Shown here in pieces: positions 25,650 to 33,078 of a stretch of DNA of 64,000 nt. This DNA is from Methanosarcina sp. ERenArc_MAG2 (lineage in GTDB: Archaea > Halobacteriota > Methanosarcinia > Methanosarcinales > Methanosarcinaceae). Location: positions 310,001 to 374,000 of the forward strand of contig JAMXHR010000016.1 of the NCBI GenBank assembly GCA_023955635.1, read 5' to 3'. Numbering within the stretch: position 1 is the first letter of the stretch; each line of letters starts with the position of its first letter. The position numbers and the translations under genes are program-made. The notes beneath the pieces are model-generated. The model worked only from the letters and a program-made list of their open reading frames with translations, made no database searches and was not told the DNA's origin.

Positions 25650-25750
25650 AAATTCGTTTACACTGCAAACTTTATATTTAAGTTGATCTTGCTATTCACT
25701 ATCTATTAAAAATGCAAAAAATAAGAGGGCTCTTCATGAGTCACCGATTA

Positions 25751-25881
25751 AGAGCCTATCCAAAAAGTGTTGTGACCTACTGTAACTTTCCATTAGCAAC
25801 ATGCAAACTGGGAACGAATATCCTGATATTGTAGATCTATAGCAGCTTTCAACATGTGCTACATATTTTCGGATAGGCTCT
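25751..25881. repeat. Miniature element family 3, copy 2
   Basis: 131 bp, perfect outer inverted repeat AGAGCCTATCC / GGATAGGCTCT. It lies between the repeat-protein gene and the radical SAM gene. The remaining spacer (25882-26086) holds only a decayed inverted-repeat fragment. Confidence 0.75.
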
Positions 25882-26086
25882 AATTGAAGAACGTAACTAA
25901 TTACATAAAGTTTTCAAAGTATTCATGATAATCTGATCCCAAAGCCCGAAATTGAGTTTAGAGTTTTCAAATTCCCAATAGTCATTTAATTTCCGATTAA
26001 GAAAATAGATATTTCCTATGAAAAACTGCGTATTCGATGCTGTTTTTCATATTTCATGCATGTGCCAAAGGATCATGGGGGTTTCT

Positions 26087-26380
26087 ATGAAAATTGGATT
26101 TAATTTTGTATCTCAAGTTAGTAAGGCCGAAATCAACTTCATTGGTCATTGGTTAAGTGAGGAATCGTGATAGATTACATCGATTTCCACAAAGTTTGTC
26201 AAAGTATTCATTGATGTAAAGTTGGAGTTGGATATTGATTTCAGTTTCTGTACTCAAAATTTGGGCTTAATTTTTTCATTGAAATTGAGACCTACAGGCA
26301 AGAAAATTCCTTAACCGATGACCAATGAAATCAACTTAAATAACTCCAATTACTTTAAATTTTTCTTATGGGTGATGTAA
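26087..26380 (+). pseudogene. Small ORF directly upstream of radical SAM gene, split by a miniature element
   Basis: ATG 26087 (after GGGGGT) reads MKIGFNFVSQVSKAEIN and is then interrupted at 26140 by miniature element copy 3. Removing the element and one 10-bp duplication continues the frame as LNNSNYFKFFLWVM and stops at TAA 26378-26380, immediately before the ATG of the radical SAM gene (TAAATG). The undisturbed ORF is 31 codons. As given, it ends inside the element after 27 codons (FIGHWLSEES). A short peptide gene abutting a SPASM enzyme is the classical precursor layout, but so short an ORF could also be chance. Confidence 0.45.
26140..26327. repeat. IS1-type miniature element (family 1), copy 3
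   Basis: 188 bp, flanked by the perfect 10-bp duplication AAATCAACTT (26130-26139 and 26328-26337). Ends CATTGGTCATTGGTTAAG and (complement) CATTGGTCATCGGTTAAGGA. Its right end is only 53 bp before the radical SAM start codon, so it also separates that gene from its original leader. Confidence 0.88.
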
Positions 26381-27460
26381 ATGGAAAAGAAAAATTGGCT
26401 TGACGCTCCAGACTCAGTAGCTTTTAATGTTACAAATAAATGTAACTTAAAATGTGAATACTGTTTCCAAAACAATAACACTAAAATATCACAAGAAGCT
26501 AGTTTCGAAGAGGTAATTTCAGTTTTAAATCAACTTGATTCATTGAAAGTCTCAGATGTTCTACTTGAAGGTGGAGAAATATTTGCTTCACCTTTTATAG
26601 AAAAATTGCTTTGCAAACTCGACAATTACAAAATAAAATTCCATGTTATTACAAATGGAACTCTACTAACACCTGAATTAGTGGATAAGATTTCTCAAAC
26701 AAATTTAAGTATTGGTGTAAGTCTTGATGGTCACACACCAGAACTTAACTCACAAAGAGGTGGAAAAGAAGTATATTACAAAATATTATCGGCAATTGAA
26801 ATGTTAGTCTCGAGAGGTATTACTACATATGTTAACTGTACAGTTACAAAGAATAATGCTGACTCGCTTGATCAGCTTATAGAATTGTGCAATAAACTGA
26901 ATGTACATGGAATAGTATTTCAGCGACTTCATTGCAGTGCAAAGGCCGATAAAAATTATTTTTATAATAATTCTATAAGTTATTCTCAATTGGTAGGATT
27001 TAATAGTATTTACGAAAGAGCAAAATCCAAATATCCACATATATATTTCATGGAGTGTGAATTGTTTTGTTTTCTAGATGCTCCTGAACGCTATTTAAAA
27101 GTTTGTAACCCTGATTTTGAGTATAAGCCAAAGGAAATTTTTCGATGTGCAGCTGGAAGGAAATTTTGTGTAATTACACCAAATCTTGACGTTGTACCAT
27201 GTGGAATTTTAGAAGACTATCCTTGTGGAAACTTACGTGAAAATTCTTTCATAGAAATATGGCAAAATAGTGAGAGACTTAATTTTATAAGACATATCTC
27301 TAAATTGCGCGTAGATGAAATTTCGATGTGTAGGGATTGCACTTATAATCCTATATGTGATGGAGGTTGTAGAGCGGATATGTTTCATTATGCAGAAGCT
27401 TGGTTAGCACCACATTTTTTATGTCCCAACAGTAAATCTGAGGGATACAAAGATAGTTAA
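26381..27460 (+). CDS. Radical SAM/SPASM peptide-modifying-type enzyme
   Basis: 359 residues. The radical SAM cluster motif is C21-x3-C25-x2-C28 (NKCNLKCEYCFQNN), followed by a GGE-like motif (LLEGGEIF) and VSLDGHTPELN. The C-terminal SPASM domain has CAAGRKFC, VVPCGILEDYPCGNL and a cluster-binding run (CRDCTYNPICDGGCRADMF) with a last Cys in HFLCPN. SPASM enzymes with two auxiliary Fe-S clusters usually modify ribosomal peptides (thioether, carbon-carbon or epimer chemistry) or act as anaerobic sulfatase-type maturases. The site GGTGA precedes ATG 26381. Codon use is AT-rich compared with the metabolic genes, and it sits in an IS-rich island, suggesting transfer. Candidate substrates are the 24711 repeat protein and the split 26087 ORF. 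Confidence 0.88.
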   Translation: MEKKNWLDAPDSVAFNVTNKCNLKCEYCFQNNNTKISQEASFEEVISVLNQLDSLKVSDVLLEGGEIFASPFIEKLLCKLDNYKIKFHVITNGTLLTPELVDKISQTNLSIGVSLDGHTPELNSQRGGKEVYYKILSAIEMLVSRGITTYVNCTVTKNNADSLDQLIELCNKLNVHGIVFQRLHCSAKADKNYFYNNSISYSQLVGFNSIYERAKSKYPHIYFMECELFCFLDAPERYLKVCNPDFEYKPKEIFRCAAGRKFCVITPNLDVVPCGILEDYPCGNLRENSFIEIWQNSERLNFIRHISKLRVDEISMCRDCTYNPICDGGCRADMFHYAEAWLAPHFLCPNSKSEGYKDS

Positions 27461-27502
27461 GAAGGTTCTGTTGCAAAAAATCCTAATATTGGGACAAAAA
27501 TT

Positions 27503-28351
27503 GGTTCTGTTGCAAAAAATCATAATAAGGATTCAATTGAATAAGGAGAAAATCAATAGAACGATAATATGTTATCTAATTCCTTTAAGTGGAAACATTA
27601 CGAAGGAGAAATCATTTTATTAAACGTCAGATGGTACCTAAAATATCCAGTAAGTTATAGAAATTTAGAGGAAATGATGGCAGAGAGGGAGTGGAAGTTG
27701 ATCACACTACAATAATGAGAGGTGCATCAATACTCTCCTAAGATCGAAAAGAAGGTACGTAAATACTTAAAGCCAAATAATGACTCTTGGAGAGTTGATG
27801 AAACTTACGTTAAAGTAAAAGGAAAATGGAAATACCTTTATCGTGCAGTTGACTCAAATGGAGATACAATTGATTTCATGTTAAGTGCAAAACGAGATCA
27901 AAAAGCGGTGAAACGTTTCTTTAAGAAAGCTTTGAGTTCTAATCATAATCAAATTCCAAGAGTAATCACAGTTGATAAAAATCCCGCTTATCCACCTGCT
28001 ATAGATAAACTGAAAAATGATAAATTACCTATAAACATAGGAATTCGGCAAATCAAGTATTTGGATAACATTATAGAACAAGATCATAGATCTATAAAGC
28101 GAATTGTTAATCCAATGTTAGGATTTCAGTCTTTTCAATCTTAATAAAACTTTAAAAGGAATTGAAGCTATGAATATGATTAAAAAAGGACAAGTCAAGA
28201 ATCTAAATTACTCTGGTCTTAATGAAGCTAAATATATAAATCAATTATTTGGAATAGTTCTATAATATTGATAAATCTTCTTGAATATTTTTGTTTTTGT
28301 TCATTGTCTGTAGATTTACATGTTTATTCTGAGATTTTTTGCAACGGAACC
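27503..28351 (+). mobile_element. IS6-family insertion sequence, decayed
   Basis: 849 bp with inverted ends GGTTCTGTTGCAAAAAATC and (complement) GGTTCCGTTGCAAAAAATC. A second copy of the left end lies at 27464, so there is a tandem or solo end upstream. No clean target duplication is seen. Confidence 0.82.
27569..28265 (+). pseudogene. IS6-family transposase, frameshifted
   Basis: The N-terminus (NSFKWKHYEGEIILLNVRWY) is in one frame and is lost after EMMAERE. The DDE core is in a second frame (DSWRVDETYVKVKGKWKYLY, then AVDSNGDTIDF and ITVDKNPAYPPA, and DNIIEQDHRSIKRI). The last part (TLKGIEAMNMIKKGQ) is in a third. The DDE residues are present, but the gene cannot give a full protein as written. 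Confidence 0.82.
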
Positions 28352-28532
28352 AAAAATACTTTAACTCCCTATAGTTTACTTTCCTTATAGAACTTTCAAG
28401 GTAAGAATTAGTTATTTCATTCATTCTTTCTATCTTTTGGCTAATTTTCACATTTTATTCGTTACCAACAAAGGTTTAAAGTATAATTTCGCGTATAACA
28501 GTATAATAAAAATATACCTGTTGCGGATAATT

Positions 28533-29093
28533 ATGGTAACAAGTCAAGAAAGACAGAAAGCAAATCTGGCCAGAATGAAAGAACTAATGAAAGAAATTGA
28601 AAGCACAACAAAAGATTTGGATCTAATCACCGAATTACATAGACTTATAAAAAAGCAGTATTCACTGTCTCTAAAATGGCATATGATTGTATTTAAGAGT
28701 GAAGTTGATAGAAGTTTATGGTATCTAGAAGACATAAGAAAAGAAGAAAATGAAATCGAAAAGAGAAAACGGAGACAAAGAAAAGAGCCAGCAGAAGGAC
28801 CAAAACAAATTTACTGTAAATCCTCCGAGATACTCAGCGAACTTAGACTTGATTACCACATGGCATATGATACAGAAACAAATCAATATAAATGGTTAAA
28901 GTGCAGCACTTCTAGAAACATAAGAGCAAACATTTTTGCAATTCCAAAGTCTATGATTGGAGACGGTAAACTCCAATGGAGTGAAGAGGCAAAACGAAAA
29001 TGGGGAGAAGACAATATTGGACAGAGAGAATTACTGGAAAGGGGTATTCATAATGAAAAATCTCTCAAATCCGGGTACACCGAAAAATGCTGA
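28533..29093 (+). CDS. Hypothetical helical protein
   Basis: 186 residues from ATG 28533 (MVTSQERQKANLARMKEL); the frame is open further upstream, but that part is AT-rich and hydrophobic and lacks coding character. The first ~110 residues are highly charged and helical (KELMKEIESTTKDLDLITEL, and KEENEIEKRKRRQRKEP), suggesting a coiled coil. The C-terminal part (YDTETNQYKWLKCSTSRNIR) is mixed. No family recognised. It lies in the IS-rich island just before the tRNA genes, so it may be acquired. Confidence 0.5.
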   Translation: MVTSQERQKANLARMKELMKEIESTTKDLDLITELHRLIKKQYSLSLKWHMIVFKSEVDRSLWYLEDIRKEENEIEKRKRRQRKEPAEGPKQIYCKSSEILSELRLDYHMAYDTETNQYKWLKCSTSRNIRANIFAIPKSMIGDGKLQWSEEAKRKWGEDNIGQRELLERGIHNEKSLKSGYTEKC

Positions 29094-29304
29094 ATCACTC
29101 ACCTATATTTCCCCTGGGTAGCATGCTTCGTAAATTATATTATTTAATTTTGTCTTAAAAACCTGTTTTACGTATTATTAGTGTTACGTTTTCAAATTAT
29201 TTTTACGCCAAAAAACCTTGTTTTTTGTTTCCATTAACACTTTGTGAACGAGCATAAAAAAAGTATAAAAATAGTAGTGCTTTAGACTGCCAAATGTTTT
29301 TAAG

Positions 29305-29376
29305 TGGACCGGTCGGGAATTGAACCCGAGGCCTCTACCATGCCAAGGTAGCGATCTACCCCTGATCTACCGGCCC
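29305..29376 (-). tRNA. tRNA-Ala (GGC)
   Basis: The 72-nt complement begins GGGCCGGTAGATCAG. The anticodon stem-loop is CTACC-TTGGCAT-GGTAG, giving anticodon GGC. The T arm GGGTTCAATTCCC and the acceptor CCGGTCC follow. The G3:U70 wobble pair, the alanine identity element, is present. CCA is not encoded. Confidence 0.95.
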
Positions 29377-29420
29377 ATATCAGGCTCTGCTTTATCAGCA
29401 TTCCCTCATACACTCAATAT

Positions 29421-29431
29421 CTTATATAAAA
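29421..29431 (-). promoter_or_regulatory. Box A for tRNA-Ala
   Basis: The complement reads TTTTATATAAG, 45-55 bp upstream of the tRNA 5' end, in keeping with an archaeal TATA box plus a short leader. Confidence 0.5.
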
Positions 29432-29601
29432 CTGTCGCCAGTCCTGCTCGGCTTCCTGTAAATAAATTTTTGGATCTCTGAAACTAAAAATATTCAAGCA
29501 AAAGTTATAAGTAGTAAATTGAGTATTAAAAGTGTTGTCTGATTGGGACGCTTTCCCGAAAAAGCCTTTCAAGTCTGATAAATCGAAAAAATCCGAGATA
29601 T

Positions 29602-29678
29602 GGGCCCGTAGCTTAGCCTGGTGGAGCGCACGGCTGATAACCGTGAGGTCCTGCGTTCGAATCGCAGCGGGCCCACCA
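29602..29678 (+). tRNA. tRNA-Ile (GAT), copy 1
   Basis: GGGCCCGTAGCTTAGCCTGG starts the D arm side. The anticodon stem-loop is CACGG-CTGATAA-CCGTG (anticodon GAT), the T arm GCGTTCGAATCGC, the acceptor GGGCCC/GGGCCC. CCA is encoded at 29676-29678, unlike in the neighbouring tRNA-Ala. Confidence 0.95.
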
Positions 29679-29741
29679 TAATTTAATAATCTCTTTTCCA
29701 GAGAAATTTAAGGTTTTATAACTGCATTTACCCTTCAATTA

Positions 29742-29818
29742 GGGCCCGTAGCTTAGCCTGGTGGAGCGCACGGCTGATAACCGTGAGGTCCTGCGTTCGA
29801 ATCGCAGCGGGCCCACCA
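29742..29818 (+). tRNA. tRNA-Ile (GAT), copy 2
   Basis: Identical over its whole length, including the encoded CCA, to the copy 140 bp upstream. The spacers differ, so this is a gene duplication and not a long repeat. Confidence 0.95.
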
Positions 29819-31031
29819 CATTTTCTTTGAATTTCTACCACATTTCTTTGAATTTATGTTGTCCTATTTTATGAATCCTTATTTTTCTTTCGCTTTTAGA
29901 TTCTCTTAATTTTATATGGCAGTGTCGCGAATTTGCTGTAAATTTGAAGTAAAGTTTTTGTGTACTGTGGGAAAAATTGATCTCCTGATATGAAATTTTA
30001 TACTCAAGAACTTCTTGAGATTTATGATTCTACATAACTTTCGGTACACTGCCTTTTATATTTAGGACCCTCTTCTTTTAGCGTCGGTTAACGAATTTTA
30101 TGCATAACTTCGAATACCACGTATAGAGATTTTCCAACTGAATTCTTAGATATATGGCATAAAAAAGAACACTTTTTGACGTTTTAAACCTTAACCGAAT
30201 CCAAATGGGGTCCCCTTATATTCAATCTGCCATATTCTATCTACCGGTTTTATATTTTATTACTTTGGGAGTGCGGAGGGTCACGAATACCCTATCCTTT
30301 AGGTTGGGGATGAAGTGAACCCTCGCCTCTTTTTGGTTTTGTTTAAACCTCTATATCATCGCTTCTTTGTAAAATAAAGTTTCTTGGTACCATAGTTACA
30401 GGAGTTGGGAATGCGACTCTATATCAAGGAAATCTTGTCAAAGGATACTAAACTATTCCCCATAAATCGGCGTGCGGCCCATCAGCATACCCCATCCTTT
30501 AGAGGCTGTCCGACAATTCAATTTAAGGGCAAAAACATGTGAAAAATAAGGCATATAAAGCCTTTAAACTGAAAAAAAGGAATTTGTATATTACTGGGAG
30601 TAATTGTCGGACAGCCTGTTTAGGGTGGGGTGGCCGCATGCAATTTGATTTGCGTATATTTTTTATAATCTTTTTCTCTTTCTTTCCTTTTACTAATGAA
30701 ATTTAACTCCGTAACTTATAAGTGGCTTATAGTTGAAGATATGATTAAGTTCTGAAAATTAATCGAAATCAAGTTCTCAGACAGGGAACATAAGTTCAGA
30801 CAAAAAAATAAACTAAGACAGGAGAATTAAATTTTAACGAAAGATGCTTTTGGGAAAAGAGTTGTTAATAAGGAATATTTATTGAAGCAAAAGAGTTGAC
30901 AGTTAGTAAAAAGTTGGGGTAGGGATGAATCCCCTTCAAGACAGGACGGCTTTGAATAGTAAGAGTCAAGATACTTTCTTGTATGAAACTCGCATCGAGT
31001 CCCAGGGCCATTCTATTCCCTATCATAAATT
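29819..31031. other. Gene-free spacer with IS200/IS605-like ends and a miniature element
   Basis: No convincing ORF. Near 30280 a hairpin-like ACCCTATCCTTTAGGTTGGG resembles an IS200/IS605 terminus. A second one, CCCCATCCTTTAGGGTGGGG when restored, is split by the element at 30502-30618. The rest is AT-rich without signals that I can name. Confidence 0.5.
30502..30618. repeat. Miniature inverted-repeat element (family 4) inside an IS605-like hairpin
   Basis: Perfect 16-bp inverted repeat AGGCTGTCCGACAATT at both ends, about 117 bp. The flanks TTTAG on each side suggest a 5-bp duplication. Removing the element restores a near-perfect hairpin. Confidence 0.75.
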
Positions 31032-31444
31032 TCAGGCAATGTGCTTCAGGCGTTCGATATTCCTCAGCACAAGTCTACTTTCGGCTATGATTTCTTCTTC
31101 AATCTTACTGACAATGCGATCCATTGGGACTATGAGCCTGTACAGCTTTATCGGTCTGCCCTTACCTTTTGATTTTTTTCTTCCCGAATATTAATCCAGT
31201 TGTTTTCGCGGAGGTAACGCATTGCGACACTGACTTCAGGCTGCCTCAGGCCTGATATCATTTCAATGCTCTGGGAAGAAATTTCCCTTCCTTTTGCAAG
31301 ACAGGTAAGAGTAAGAGCAATTGGCCTGCTGACATTGATTCTTCTGAATAATTCTATCATTTCATATTCGCTTGATCCCATGGTTATTGGGGTCTCATCC
31401 TTTAGGTTAGCAAACTCTATAGCTAAACCACGTTCATCTACCAT
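31032..31444 (-). pseudogene. Winged-helix (MarR-like) regulator, frameshifted as given
   Basis: ATG 31444. The frame shows a DNA-binding region (GREISSQSIEMISGLRQPEV, then SVAMRYLRENNWI) closely matching the paralogue at 32119. It stops after NQKVRADR. One base added near 31164-31170 restores KGKGRPIKLYRLIVPMDRIV, a helical dimerisation tail and TGA at 31032, giving ~137 residues, the same length as the paralogue. A sequencing error is likely. Confidence 0.75.
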
Positions 31445-32118
31445 TTAATCACCCGAAGAACGATTATAGAGTCAATTAATATAAATATCTACTTATGTTT
31501 CAGTTTAATATTTATCGATTTATACTCAAATTTGAGAGTGTTTTTACTGTTTAATCGTTCTAGATGCACCCAGCAGATGCTGTATATTGCTGTATATATT
31601 TATCGGCTCAGGTTTACAACTTCGGTTTTTTAATGTGAAAATATTTGCAAGTTGCCACAAAATTCTTTAAAAAATTCCAATCCGCCCTGAAAATATTAAC
31701 ATTCAAAAAAAGAATTCTACATTGAGGAAGACTTGAAATGAGCTCCAGTGTTTTTTCAGCGTTAGCTTACTAAAATTAGTTGGATGTGAAAAGAAGCTGT
31801 AGAACTCTATTAAAGTGAAATTTAATTAAGCTCGCGAGACGCACTTTTCAGATCTACTGAAATGTTTCTTTTTGGTATACTTTTGTATTTTATACTTTGT
31901 ATTTGAAAGAGTCCAGTTTTTAATCATTTTTAAAATTCAGCTGTAGATTTAAAAAAAGAGATGCTATAAGAATGTAAATAAAGTTTGAATTATTTTATAT
32001 TTACATGTATGATAGGAGAAATTATTTCCGGGTTAGGACCCGGATCTTATAATGAGAATGAAATTTTCCTGTAATTTTATGAAAAATGCTTCTGAGATGT
32101 CAGCTTCTAAATCGACTT
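31445..32118. other. AT-rich spacer between paired regulators
   Basis: 674 bp with no ORF, repeat or structure that I can support. It must contain the promoter of the 31444 regulator gene, but no clear box A stands out. Confidence 0.3.
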
Positions 32119-32520
32119 TCAGGAAAGGTTCTTAAGGCGTTCTATGTTCTGGAGCACGGCTTTACTTTGAGCCATCACGTTTTCTTCTATTGTGTCAACA
32201 ATTGTTTCCATTCGGACAACTAGTTTGTACAGCTTAACCGGCCTGCCTTTGCCCTGATTCTTCTTTTCTTCCCGCATATCTACCCAGTCATTTTCGCGAA
32301 GATAGCGCATTGCAATGCTGACTTCAGGCTGTCTCAAGCCTGAGACCATTTCGATACACTGGGAAGAAATTTCTTCTCCTTTGGAGAGGCACGCGAGGGT
32401 GAGAGCAACTGGTCTGTTGATATTAAGACTTCTCAAAAGCTCTACCATTTCGTATTCAACCTCTCCCATTTTAAAGCCGCTGTCCTCTAATATAAACCCA
32501 TCATCTGCCACAACTATCAT
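32119..32520 (-). CDS. Winged-helix (MarR-like) transcriptional regulator
   Basis: 133 residues. The helix-turn-helix core is GEEISSQCIEMVSGLRQPEV, then SIAMRYLREND with a wing (GKGRPVKLYKLVV) and a C-terminal helical tail (VDTIEENVMAQSKAVLQNIE) for dimerisation. It is a paralogue of the gene at 31032. The operon hdrA2C2B2 starts divergently 560 bp away. A role in controlling that operon is possible by position only. There is no cysteine-based redox motif beyond single Cys residues. Confidence 0.78.
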   Translation of the reverse strand: MIVVADDGFILEDSGFKMGEVEYEMVELLRSLNINRPVALTLACLSKGEEISSQCIEMVSGLRQPEVSIAMRYLRENDWVDMREEKKNQGKGRPVKLYKLVVRMETIVDTIEENVMAQSKAVLQNIERLKNLS

Positions 32521-33078
32521 CTACCGTTTATACCGAAAGAATAACTTCTACTTGCTTTCGATATCCTTTTTTATCCAGTATTACCAGATCAATAGAAACA
32601 TATTATTTTAGATAAGTTATTTTTAAAGACATATTTATTGCCTTAGTAAATATATTTCTATTTATATGAGTTTCGGATTTGTGGGAGTATCTCACAAAAT
32701 CTGTTTTCCTCAGTTGATTTAAATAATAATAATACTTTCTCCATATATATAATTATATGCCTATAAAAACTTTCTTACAATAAGAGGTCCTAACTCTTAC
32801 ACATTAATATCCTGGAAAATACAGGAAGAAAAATAAGTTAGGGAGTCCAGATTCCTGCAAGATTTTATTTATATAGAAGAAATGCATTTCTTATTATAGT
32901 ATTTCTTTGTTCAGGAATATAATTATAATCAGAATAAAGCAGAGGGAAAGTTCAAGTGTACGTTCTTCTCATAAAATATCCTTATTGTGTAAATACTCGC
33001 GTTGATCTTTCCTTTTTGTGATAATATTTTTATTATTCTGGTAAGTATTAAATACAAATCCCTGAAAGATTTAGTATA
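32521..33078. promoter_or_regulatory. Divergent intergenic region upstream of hdrA2
   Basis: 558 bp, strongly AT-rich. A TTTATATA box A lies at 32868-32875; if it drives hdrA2, the leader would be about 180 nt, which is common in Methanosarcina. No other element recognised. Confidence 0.35.
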
